Below are positions 14,256-24,675 of a stretch of DNA of 64,000 nt, piece by piece. Position numbers and translations under genes: made by a program. Source of the DNA: Homalodisca vitripennis. Lineage: Eukaryota; Arthropoda; Insecta; Hemiptera; Cicadellidae. Within the stretch, counting starts at the first letter, position 1, and every line of letters starts with the position of its first letter. The notes beneath the pieces were generated by a model, which saw nothing but the letters and a program-made list of their open reading frames with translations, had not been told where the DNA came from and ran no database searches. The stretch covers positions 1-64,000 of the forward strand of contig NW_025778828.1 of assembly GCF_021130785.1 (NCBI RefSeq). The letters are read 5' to 3'.

Positions 14256-17200
14256 CCACTACTTGCGCAAGTAAAATAAAGCAAATCAAAACCTTTTATT
14301 TACTTTTTTAAGACACAATATGGTACATACAATATTGACACAACGAAGTTTCGTAAAGCAAGGAAAATATTTTTGGATTTCACATTAGACAATTATTTTA
14401 AACATTGTGCTGTGAGGAATAAGCAGTATTCACATGCACTTCAGTAAAATACCCGGCAGCGAAAGATATTTATTGGGTACTTGCCAAAGTTATCGATCTA
14501 GTAGCCAAATCCATAGTAACCCTGCAGTGTACTGTACATCATTCAATAATTAATTAGGTCATTATAGATTTTTTTTATCCAAATTGTTTGTGTTTATATT
14601 ACAAATCAAGAGATTATTTTCCATATCGATGTTTCAGTATAGTTATGTATGTGAGTGTCGCCTATTCGCCATGTTTTAAGTCAGATAAGATATGAATAGA
14701 TGTTTTCTTCTAATAACCCTTATTATTGTTATGTACAAAAACTTTAAGTTTAGAATGCTTTGGTCTGTTTATCTGCAGCGGACCATCGGTGGACACACAG
14801 AAGTTATTAATATGTTTATATCTCTATTGTATTATCCTTAAACATAAAGTAGTGGATTTCAAAAATAAGTTTATTTAAAAGAACAGTAATGTGCGGAATG
14901 CAACACTAATAATGAGAGAACAAAACACATAAAGAGGAAGTGTATATAAGTAATGGGTAAGTGTACGTTATGTGTGACTACTTTGCATAGGAATGTATCG
15001 CAGTCAGTACACAACAATGCCTTTGATGTCAGCTCCACGCTTAGCCCGCGGAGCACTGTTCCCTTGTAGACATACGCTTCTGCAGAACTGTTCTGCACAT
15101 CTGGTATCGATGGCAAATAATTATCCTGCAGCTCTATTACACAGGCAGTTATGCTCACCATCACTATTTCAGCCGTTAAGGAATTGCAGTATCAGTATAA
15201 TGATGCCCCTTCAAAATAGTAAAGTAATACACGTGTACTTCAACATTTTAAATATAAATCTAGCAGCTGAATGATATGCTAATTTTAATTAACGTGTTTT
15301 CAAAGGTTTTGATATACTGTGACCGGTAAACCTACATCAGTCATGACACTGGCCAGAATATTGAAATAAAAAGAAAAATAAATACGTTTTGTAACGTAAT
15401 TTCAGTAATGAATCATTCTGATGTTATTTTTCAGTTACGAGTAGTAATATAATATAATAATTAAAACATATAAGTTAAGATATCTATGTAACTTTTTTAA
15501 TATAGCATTATGAAAGTCTTAAATCGCATAAAAATTCGAATAGCGAATACACAACAGATAATTAATCTACAGAAGTGTTTCATATTTAATTCTTTAGCAA
15601 TTATTTTCAGGTAATAAAGAATATGTTGATAATTATAATATGGGGTTATAATATTTAATAAACAGAGTAAACAGAGTAAACATTTCTTATATTAAATACT
15701 CTCCTCGGGTAAGAAATTAATTAAACCAATACGTTTGTGAATAACGTATATGTTCATATTTACGTGATAAAGGTACAGCCACCTATTCATATTTTAGTAT
15801 GCGTGACAATGTTTTTATAGAACGCTAACGTTCAGTTCCGATATGTAAATATGAGAGGAGTCGGCTTTCGAATGCCAGAGCGGTGGAGAGAGTTCTGTTT
15901 GCTTATAATCCCTAAAGTGCGTCACCTAACGTGCCCTAAACGCTTCTGAAGAACGATTAGAATGGATGCAAAGGAGGATCGAAAGACCCGAAATGACGCA
16001 ACACAAGAGAACATACGAATAGACGGACTGGCATTTCAAACCATTAAGAGTCGTCCTTGGGCCACACGGTATCAATGTACCTTTTTTGAATTCTCTATGA
16101 CCTTGAAATTAAGATTATCACAATGTCGGGGGGACAGTGAGATGAACACTCCTTTGACCTATTGACCTGAAAATCACTAGTGGTTTTCCTCATACCAAGA
16201 GGCACACTTTTCTCGGTCTCCAGGACTTTCCAGTCAAGAATTATCATACGGACTGTCTGAAGGGAAGGACGGACAAAGGGACGGATGATATGGCACCTTA
16301 CTAAATAAGGGCTATAACAACACCTATAAACCACAGATAGAGATAATTAGAATCATTACTAATAATACTTGGCACATTTAATTTTTTTAAATAAAAAAAA
16401 GTTTTTATGTCTTACTTTAAACTGATGTGGATGGATACGTGATTTAAATATAAAGTAATTAAATTTTTAGGGCGTTGGAAAATGAGATACAACGTGACAT
16501 ATCCTACCATTAAAAATGTTTAAGCACATCAATTTGAAATTATCAAGATATTATGTGATTAGCCAAACGTTTTTCAAATGAGGAAGTCATTGTTAATTGA
16601 AAAAGTTTATACACTGTTTTTATGTTAAAATTTGGCAGTTTACTATTTTAAGGTTGGATAGAATAAATTATTTTATGTTAAAAGAATGATTATGTTTTTT
16701 GGCAATTTTGAAGCAATACAATATTTCGTTACAGAAAAATCGCCAGAATATGTACTTGTAAGTTCATTATTTTAACAGCTATACAATTTATAAACAAATT
16801 AGTTTCAGATTATTAGACGAAAGCTTTGTCATCTTCATAGAAATTCTTAATAAAGTAAATGTCTAGTAATCCTAATAGTCTGGCCAGGTAAAATGCCACG
16901 TATGCCAAATAAAACGACAAATTTTTACCTTATGTCACTCTATACTATGAAGAACTATCTACTATCTAGAACATAAATGGATTATCAAAAAAGTTAAAAG
17001 GAAACTAATTGGACCTAATAGATTGAGTTGACTATCGTTTATTAAAATAGTACATTACCATTCTAGGTTTTCCAGGTATTTCCATTTCAACACATTAGAT
17101 TAGTTACAGTTACAGCTTCGTATCTTAAACGTATTTAGTGTAAGGACAGTTTGGTATTCTATTTGCTTCAAATAGGCACTTAATGTAATCCTCATTTCGT

Positions 17201-20200
17201 GTTCAAACTATATACATAATAAATATTATATTTCTTGAACTAGAAACCATAGATAAATCTGTTAGAAAATGAATCATCAGAGTATTGCCTTTTTGTGCCA
17301 AATAATATTTTCCGAAATAATTTGCAGTAAATGATTACTCAATCTCCGATTGTCTGAAACATGACTCCTGACAATCTTTATATTCTAAGAATTAAACTAA
17401 TCGGGTTAGAAGTAATATTCTAAGTGAAGTTACACTAACAAGTAATCGCAGATCCAGGAGGGATTGTGATTGTTTGCTCATTGTGTATTCCATTTAGGGT
17501 TATACTTCCATGATTGTTAGATCAAGAGATTCGATTAAACCGAACAAAGAACAGCCAAAACCAATACGGTCTTTTCCTTCTCAACACAGTGTGTTCTGGG
17601 ATTTAGTTTTTTCAGAATATTCTATTCTATATCTACGAAAGTATTTTTATGCTAATTCAATTTTCCTGCATCATTTCTGTAGTATGATACGATAGCAAAA
17701 TAATAACTATATTTATAATTCGACTATAATAAATTATTATAGGCAGCGAGTTCGTAGACCATTTCAAAATTTCACTAGTCCCAATTTTAGATTTAATTTA
17801 TACCGTACGATGTAAATCATGAAATTTCAGTTAAATGAAAGTCCACAGAGTTAGTTATAAATACTTCTCAAAGTAGAAGCAAACGTTAATTTTGTTTAAA
17901 AATTTAAAACCTTTTGTTAATTGGAAAATTACCGTATCTAGGAGGTAATTAAAAGGATAATTACATAAAGTACAAGTAACTAAGCGACTGTATAACTTGT
18001 AAAGTAAAAAGATGATTATTTAACATTACGAGTTCGCTGTACCGACGGTCATGTTAAATCCTGTATGACTGCAATGTTACATATTGTTTAGTGCTCTGAA
18101 TTGTTCCACATGGGTTAGAGTGGGTTATGTAATTGTTTTGCATTAGTTTTGTTTTTTTATTCATCATTTAAACTTGTAAGACCATAGCCCTGAGGTCTGA
18201 GATAGTAAATATCTGTAAAAATTCAATTTTTACATTTTTTACATCTCGTTATTTATTAACCAATGTGAGTTGTGTGTGAGCTCAAAGTCCCTGTACCTTC
18301 CACTCCCTGGCCGCTCTACTGATGATTATTCGTTATATTATCTGCATATTTCCCTATAATAATCTTATTAAGTACTCTTCGTGTCTGCTTTCATTTACTT
18401 CACCCCTCGCCTACCGCTCACGCACCAGTAATATTTTTACTGTATCGTAGCTTTAGATTTTATCCCCAGCTTCAAATGTTTTCTAGAGTTTCCTCTTAAT
18501 ATCTATTCTTCTGCACAGCCGTGAGAAAATCGCAACCAATTCTTGCTCCTTACAAAGATTCTTTTCTCTAAATCCCATAGATTTGCTTGCAAGTGCCCTT
18601 ATAACTCCACCATCTCATCTTCGTACAACTGACTGACATCATACACGTTTCACTACCTCCGGTTCTTCAAAGTGGTCAAATCTCTTATATTTGTCTAGGT
18701 CACATTCCCTAAGTTTTTTTATAATTACAATTGCCATTCCAATTACCAGCTTGCTTTGATCATTTAGCTGTTTTTTTTTTTAATTACTAAGAAATTGTGA
18801 TTCAAACATATTTCGCTTACCAATGAATACACTATGAAAACGTTTCATAAGTATTTTAATCACCAAAGAATATAATTTTAGTTTTTAAAAGTATTATTTA
18901 CTGTTAAAAAAAGTTAAAGAATGAAGATTCTTGGAGCATTGGAAAGATTTAAATTTAATATCACTAGTAAATGATTACACATGGTCCAATATTAATTTTT
19001 TATAACCAGGGACTTTGGCAATAAAAGACTACATTGTCAGATAACTTCACAAATGAGTAAATATTTATATTTTTATAAATAATAAATATTAAAATAACAA
19101 ATGTTAAAGAATTTCGATGAAATTTATAGTATATTTAAAAAGATCTACATTTTTATGTTTAAAAGTTTCGATTAGGGAAGAATTTAATTTTCAATATGCC
19201 CTACTTTATTTTTGAGTGTTTCTAGATTTTTTTTATTAAAAATTTAAAATAATAAAATCCTTGCTAAAGATAACGTGAACATTTGGATTTCTAATTAAAA
19301 TTTTATCCTACATTCACATTCAATATTTATTGACCATCACCTGTATTGAATTATACATATTTTTTAATGTCTTACATATGAAATAGCAAAATATTTAATT
19401 TAATTCAATAGTGCTTCATGTCGGAGTAAAGGAAGAAACAGAACTCAGTGAAGTACTAGACTCTCCTCAGTTTCTGAGCTCATCTAATAAAAAACTGTAT
19501 CAAAGGACAAATTACAGTACATTCAAGTTGACAGTGCTGCTGTGACTCGGTCCGGTAGTTCTCCCTGAAATAACACGTTCATCAGACTCAGTTCAGCGGG
19601 AACTGTGAGACCTGAGGGCGTTCCAGGCACCTGTCTGTACTTGCTCTACTTCGTATCGTACAGTTCTTACTTCATTTTGTTTGGCTACCAGAACAGTATA
19701 TACTTCCTGTTACTACCCTATAGCACGAAGTATCTTTATAGCAGTGATTAGTTAAGCTTTTTTATATCGATTGGCCATTGCTTTATCGGATTAACAAAAC
19801 ATAGCCATGGAAACAACTTCATTGTTTATATTCTCCATAAAGTTTATAATCAACTTCATTATAAGCGTAATTATATATTACGCAATACTTTATTTTGGAA
19901 ACGAAACGCAATCACCCCATAAAGACGTGCAAGCTGGAAGGCCTTGCAATTCTTTTAGAGTAGTATCTGGGTGATATATTGGCCGAGGTCACCAAATATT
20001 GTGATTGCCCTTATGATAACTGCCGTATATCATGTTACCCTGGGTTTAAGCTCTCCATTATAGGCCTAATAAGCCTTCCTGGATATTTCTTATCCTCGTG
20101 GTACTCGAATGGTAGATTTTTCAGAATTTTAGTTCCATGGAGTCTCTAGCTCACGTAGCTTCTAGGTATTTGGTGCTAGGGTTCCTAAGTTAAGGGTTTC

Positions 20201-21660
20201 TTCTCGCATAACGCAATTCTAACAGCAATCGGCTTTAAAACTTAATCTATAACATAAGCCCACGGAAAGAATTCACATAAAAAGGGGGTTCTTATAAGCT
20301 AACGAATAGTTTGCTTCCTCTGGGCATGGTGAGTGAATAGCTCACCTGCCAACTAGAGGAAAATGTATACCATATGTACCGTTTTACTGGCACATAAGGG
20401 GTTAGCTTTGAAATTTAAATGTTTGTGAAGGTTCAAAAAATGGAAAATTAAAATCTTCTGAAATAAATAAAATTCGAACTAAAATAAAAACTTCTTCTTA
20501 AAAATAATTACTGGATTTAAAATTAAAATAAAAACTTCTTGATAACTTTAAATTCAAACTTGTAATATATTCGTCACTCGAAAAATGTACATAGTTCTTA
20601 CAGCTTCTCTTTTATTCAATTTTAAAAATTCAAAACTTTCACACTCCAATCTGATCTGGCAATTCTTCACTTTAATTTATCTTCAGAATACAATTTTATT
20701 TAGTTTCTTTACTTTACTTTAAATATTACTTCTTTTCAGTGTTAGAGATTTAAAAATTCTTCAGTTTTAGAGAATTAAAAAATATTGCTGAAAGCATCTG
20801 TAAAACCTACAACACTCTACTACAAAACTCTTTTAGTATTTTTACATAACATTTTATATACATGTGCTCACTGCACCAACAAGTTTTATATTGCACAGAT
20901 CAAAAAGTTCCTAAATTCCCATTAAATTTAATTTTTACAATATTTCTTTCCCCAAAATTATTTAAAATAACTAAGAATGAATATTGACTGGACTCTAGTT
21001 AAAAGGTTCACTTACCCGCAGGTTTGAGGACGATTAGCAAAAGATTAACTCTAAGCACTTTCAAAGTCTACTCGTTACTATAACTTCCGATCAACTGAGG
21101 CGGGAGGTACGGTCTACCTCACCCCACCTCTCAATTTTGTTATCAAACACTGCCATCTGCGATGCGCGCCTCGCTGATAGCAGCCTCTTCTGTACAGTCC
21201 AGTCCTTATCATTCTTCTGGGCGTACTCCTTCCATCGGTAATCCAGTTACCCCAGAATTACAATTTAATACAATCGGTACACATATATTGGTTGAAGGTA
21301 GAAGACGGAACTCTGTGCATCATCATCACGGTATAAGAGAATACATCTATGGGCAATTACCGCGCATTGCTGGGCTGTGCAAATAACAGCAATGTGTAAC
21401 CTGAATGGGGTGGCCTCCTCGCTGTCCGGACTTTAAACCCATGCTTCTTCTTTTAAGATTGTGTTAAACAAAAATATTTCATTCTCTCATTACTATTGAG
21501 GCTCTTTGAAAAAAGGAAGCTCATGAGAATAATACCCTTAACAGAGTTTGGTCAGAGCTTGACTATTGCATTGCAGTCTGCTCTGTAATCCGTGGGGCTC
21601 ATATAGCACATCTATAACGTTGTCAAAAATTCTTTGTTTAAAGTTTGTTTTTAACGATGG
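14253..21660. other. AT-rich DNA, no gene supported; probable 5' flank or intron of the beat gene
   Basis: GC-richer islands lie at about 15000-15150, 16090-16290, 19530-19640 and 21020-21420. The one at 16090-16290 has a CTTGAAATTA / GGGGACAG / ACGGACAAAGGGACGG texture that I associate with insect dispersed repeats. No exon was accepted, although the missing signal-peptide exon of the beat gene would be expected upstream of 22599 and could lie here or outside the window. Confidence 0.45.
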
Positions 21661-21728
21661 AGGGTTTGACAGAATAACAGGATTTCGGACAATTTCCATC
21701 TTTGTGGTTACAAAAGATATAACACAAC

Positions 21729-21761
21729 GTTTCGAGGATTGGAATTTATTCTCTTCGTCAG
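21729..21761 (-). ncRNA. Hammerhead-like ribozyme core, degraded copy
   Basis: On the minus strand: CTGACGA, then a helix-II arm GAGAAT, a loop, ATCCTC, and GAAAC. One mismatch in helix II distinguishes it from the right-arm copy. Helices I and III were not resolved by eye. Confidence 0.45.
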
Positions 21762-22235
21762 GTAGACGAGTTTACTATTACATTCAAAAATAAAGAATGA
21801 AAATAAGTATGGTTCAAAGATACCCAAAAGCTGCTTGGAGTCTAGTCCAGGCGTTGTCACTGCATAGAATGCATGTTCCGAGCACAAGTCACGAGTACGA
21901 GAAACACTATCAAACATCACACCGGCACGGATGAAAGTGGGATACTATCACGAAATTTGCTCTTTCTTTGGCACCGCGTCGTGTCGTCTGAAACAATTGG
22001 ACAGGAAGGCGGTGGTCAGGAGGAGAAAGGGGTGACTTCCGGCCCTATGTCTTGGTCATAGACCTTAGTGCCGTGGTCTATGTTACGGTAACCGACTTAT
22101 ACTCGGAACTTGCATTCTCTGCAGTGACAACGCTGAACTAGACTTCAAGCAGCTTTTGGGTATCTTTGAACCCTTTTCTTTTCCTTCTTTTCTTCTTTCT
22201 ATTCTTAATTTTGTATGTAGTAATACTTCCCCCAC

Positions 22236-22268
22236 CTGACGAAGAGGATAGACTCCGATCCTCGAAAC
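22236..22268 (+). ncRNA. Hammerhead-like ribozyme core
   Basis: CTGACGA (22236-22242), perfect 6-bp helix II GAGGAT/ATCCTC (22244-22249 with 22258-22263) around an 8-nt loop, then GAAAC (22264-22268). These are the conserved CUGANGA and GAAA boxes of hammerhead ribozymes at the right spacing. PLE copies usually have a minimal helix III, which fits the short sequence after GAAAC. Self-cleavage is not shown. Confidence 0.55.
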
Positions 22269-22331
22269 GTTATATTATAAATTTGGAACGATAACGATAG
22301 AAATTGTCCGAAATCCTGTTATCATTGTCAA

Positions 22332-22598
22332 AAAATTGTAGAAGACATCTTAAAAATGCTACTAATTACTTTTTTATTTTGCTTGGATTCGTTTTATTGC
22401 GTTGATTCAAAAGTGTCTGTTTCTTTTTAGATAACCATTTATATAGACAAAACCGTAATGTATTATGACCAGTGCTGCCTCAAAGACTCCTAAAACTTTA
22501 ATGTTATGAATACCTGTTGAAATAAGGCATATAAATTATTTTGCATACCAAATTTAAACCTGTAACTTTCTCTAGAAGATAAAAATATAATGTTGCAG
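22332..22598. other. AT-rich DNA before first visible beat exon
   Basis: Ends in a splice acceptor (TGTTGCAG, AG at 22597-22598). Nothing else recognised. Confidence 0.5.
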
Positions 22599-22804
22599 GT
22601 GTGAGGTGCCTAAGGCTGACAGAAGTCCGCATAGAACAACACACAGTCCGCGGCAACAGCTCGCAGCTGCTCTGCCAGTTCGACCTACAAGGAGAGACAC
22701 TGTACTCTGTCAAGTGGTACAAGGACGGTAACGAGTTCTTCCGTTTCCTGCCGAGGGACAGCCCGCCTGCCCAGATATTTCCTCTCCCAGGAGTTGCAGT
22801 TGAT
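22599..22804 (+). CDS. beat-family Ig protein, exon encoding first Ig domain (N-terminal half)
   Basis: Acceptor AG at 22597-22598 and donor GT at 22805. The exon enters in phase 1 (one base from an unseen upstream exon) and leaves in phase 0. It encodes the start of Ig domain 1, with LRLTEV, a Cys in LLCQFD, the Ig Trp in VKWYKDGNEFFRF, and DSPPAQIFPLPGV. The VKWYKD..EF and PPAQ.F.PGV signatures are typical of the arthropod beaten-path family, secreted or GPI-anchored axon-guidance proteins that bind Sidestep-type receptors. Codon use is GC-rich against the AT-rich surroundings, as expected for a real exon. The signal-peptide exon is not visible. The paralogue within the beat family is not resolved. 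Confidence 0.85.
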
Positions 22805-23100
22805 GTTAGTACATGTTTAGTCACACAAATGTGTTTATTTCAGACGTGTCAAACGATCTTTGGTAGTATAGAATATTGGATATTCAACAAGAACATCTGT
22901 AAAATGTATTCGAGTACAATACACATTCATTGCAATTTGTTCGTATCATGAAATTATTAATGGATTTCATAAGTATAATAATTTAAAATCTGACTTTTGT
23001 AGTTACTGTACGTATATATTTTTATGCCCCAAGTCCTATTGTTCAGAAAACGCACAAAAAGTTACCTACACAACGCTAAAATTCATACAAAGTGGTTATA
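22805..23100 (+). other. Beat intron, part left of the Polinton
   Basis: AT-rich intron. With 36434-37101 it reconstructs an original intron of roughly 970 bp before the Polinton insertion. Confidence 0.75.
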
Positions 23101-23106
23101 GATAGA
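23101..23106. repeat. Left 6-bp target-site duplication
   Basis: GATAGA directly abuts the left terminus (AGTAGTATAC) and is repeated exactly at 36428-36433. A 6-bp duplication is the Polinton/Maverick hallmark. Confidence 0.93.
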
Positions 23107-23382
23107 AGTAGTATACTTTGGCCGTTGCTGGGACAGAGCACCCGAGACCGGTTCTGGGACAAACCGTGTGAGACCGAATCTGGGACAGAATTTTTAGAGA
23201 GCGACTAAGAGTGTGAGTACGGGTAGTCAGAACCGCGCCGCGCGAATCACCACGCATGTCATCGCTGTCCCGCCACCGCAATTTTTTAGAGAGCGACTAA
23301 GAGTGTGAGTACGGGTAGTCAGAACCGCGCCGCGCGAATCACCACGCATGTCATCGCTGTCCCGCCACCGCCACCACGCGTT
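23107..23382 (+). repeat. Left terminal inverted repeat (276 bp) with internal 92-bp duplication
   Basis: Reverse complement of 36152-36427 with no difference seen by eye. The inner part is a 92-bp tandem duplication (units starting at 23196 and 23288, each beginning AGAGAGCGACTAAG). The outermost part carries several GGGACA/GAGACCG words. The same duplication is present in the right TIR. Confidence 0.93.
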
Positions 23383-23677
23383 GTTACTGTAAGTGTACAA
23401 GCAATCGGCACGCGCCTCGTCAGCACCGCACCGCGCGACTGCTGAACCGTCACCGCCAAGCAATCGGCACGCGCCTCGTCATCACCGCGCCGCGAGACTG
23501 CTGAACCGTCACCACCACCGCGCCGTGTGAGACACCGCGTCTTGTTTCTATAAGTATACAAACAATCGTTACGCGCCTCGTCACTGTCCAGTCACCGCCG
23601 CGCCGCGCGAGACATCGCACCTTATAAATTACTAGTTTGGTATACTGTAAGTGAATTGTAGTTAGTATCAGGAATTA
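23383..23677 (+). repeat. GC-rich minisatellite between left TIR and integrase
   Basis: Two 59-bp units (starting at 23401 and 23460, GCAATCGGCACGCGCCTCGT) and a diverged third from about 23562. Reading frames here on the minus strand are Arg/Ala/Thr-rich low-complexity translations and are not genes. The strip probably contains the integrase promoter (CTTATAAATT at about 23621). Confidence 0.75.
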
Positions 23678-24517
23678 ATGAAGCAGAAAAGTCGGAAAGA
23701 AATCCTGCTTCGAGCATTAGAGGTTCATAAACCTGTGGTTAAGCGATTCCCTAAGAGAAAAATTGTAACTTTGGGTATTGATGATTTGTGGGCTGCAGAC
23801 CTTGTTGTAATGATTAGGTTTTCAAAGGAAAATGATGGATTCAGATACATACTTAATGTAATTGATACGTTTTCAAAATATGCGTGGTCAGAACCATTAA
23901 AAACTAAAAGCTCACAAGAGGTTACTAAATCGTTTAGTAAAATATTAAGAAGAGCGAAATTGGTTGGTCACAAACCCCCGAACCTTCTTCACACGGATAA
24001 AGGACGAGAATTTGTTAATAAGGAATTTAGAGAGTTTTTACACAAAAATCAAATAAAGTTATACCATACTGAAAATGAGGAAAAAAGTGCCATTATAGAG
24101 CGTTTCCATAGAACTCTCAATGAAAAAATGAAAGTGCACTTTGAAATTCAAAACTCTTTTAGATGGGTGTCACATTTACAGAAGCTTCTACGTCAATATA
24201 ACAGTAAATTTCATAGCACTATAAAGATGAGCCCATCAGAAGTGAATTCAAGCAATGAACAAACTTTAAGAAACATGTACGCAAACACTGGACGATGTCT
24301 AGTATTCAGACCCAGACTTTCGGTTGGAGACCGCGTAAGAATTACTATAAAGAAAGATGTATTTGGAAATAAATACCGCAGAAATTGGACAAGAGAAATT
24401 TTTCGGATTGTGGCTGTCAACAAAACTTGCCCCGTTACCTACAAAATCGCAGACCAGTCTGGTGAGGAAATAATAGGATCGTTTTATGAAAAAGAGTTAC
24501 AAAAAACTATGTTCTAG
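23678..24517 (+). CDS. Polinton integrase (rve family)
   Basis: 279 residues. DDE-type strand-transfer enzyme that inserts the element and makes the 6-bp duplication. Visible: GIDDLWAADLV with catalytic Asp41, LLHTDKGREF with Asp107, and the third acid Glu141 in IIERFHRTL, forming the rve core at about 30-195. A C-terminal SH3-like segment (about 212-275) has VGDRVRI and TYKIAD..GE. No HH-CC zinc domain precedes the core, so the protein is short at its N terminus or the annotated start is internal. The ATG lies just after the GC-rich minisatellite. It is the first gene of the element. The frame is intact. It matches the integrase relic of the second element (59330-60130), including GHKPPNLLHTDKG. 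Confidence 0.93.
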   Translation: MKQKSRKEILLRALEVHKPVVKRFPKRKIVTLGIDDLWAADLVVMIRFSKENDGFRYILNVIDTFSKYAWSEPLKTKSSQEVTKSFSKILRRAKLVGHKPPNLLHTDKGREFVNKEFREFLHKNQIKLYHTENEEKSAIIERFHRTLNEKMKVHFEIQNSFRWVSHLQKLLRQYNSKFHSTIKMSPSEVNSSNEQTLRNMYANTGRCLVFRPRLSVGDRVRITIKKDVFGNKYRRNWTREIFRIVAVNKTCPVTYKIADQSGEEIIGSFYEKELQKTMF

Positions 24518-24675
24518 TTCAGAGTCAAATGTATTAATAATGCTCTCATCCTTCCTTCCACTCATCCCACACACCCACCCTCTTCCTACTCCTCTTCCTA
24601 TTCTCATCCATCCATACCTCATCCTTTTCCATCGTCAATCGCCCATACAGTAAGAGAGTAGCCAGCTCTATAATA
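24518..24675 (+). other. Integrase-PolB spacer with first copy of a 210-bp duplication
   Basis: Pyrimidine-rich spacer. From 24611 it enters the first of two tandem 210-bp units (24611-24820, 24821-about 25030). A CTCTATAATAATGG context surrounds the ATG in both units. Confidence 0.8.

Larger units (their letters stand above)
21669..22331. mobile_element. Inverted pair of Penelope-like (PLE) terminal fragments
   Basis: Two arms, about 21669-21905 and 22105-22331, are reverse complements with moderate divergence. Shared phrases include the outer GGATTTCGGACAATTTC, the internal ACGTTTCGAGGAT and an inner block with AAGCTGCTTGG/TAGTC. Each arm has a hammerhead-ribozyme-like core. Such ribozymes are known in the terminal repeats of Penelope-like retroelements, and head-to-head truncated copies are common there. 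The 200-bp centre has no recognised coding. A foldback element is the alternative. Confidence 0.55.

Noticed and set aside
7140..15035. Inverted 17-nt match TGACATCAAAGGCATTG between about 7145 and 15030
   Set aside because: The match extends only to about 25 nt with mismatches; too short to define a repeat.
14993..15274. Overlapping frames on both strands at about 14.9-15.3 kb
   Set aside because: No domain, no splice sites, and coding on neither strand is supported; probably part of an old repeat.
19807..19970. ATG in good context followed by a hydrophobic stretch, considered as the missing signal-peptide exon of the beat gene
   Set aside because: The hydrophobic stretch is what AT-rich DNA gives by chance, and no donor of the required phase was convincing.
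23096..23561. Minus-strand frames of 60-80 codons in the left TIR and minisatellite
   Set aside because: They are Arg/Ala/Thr-rich translations of GC-rich tandem repeats, repeated in register with the DNA repeat units; no domain.
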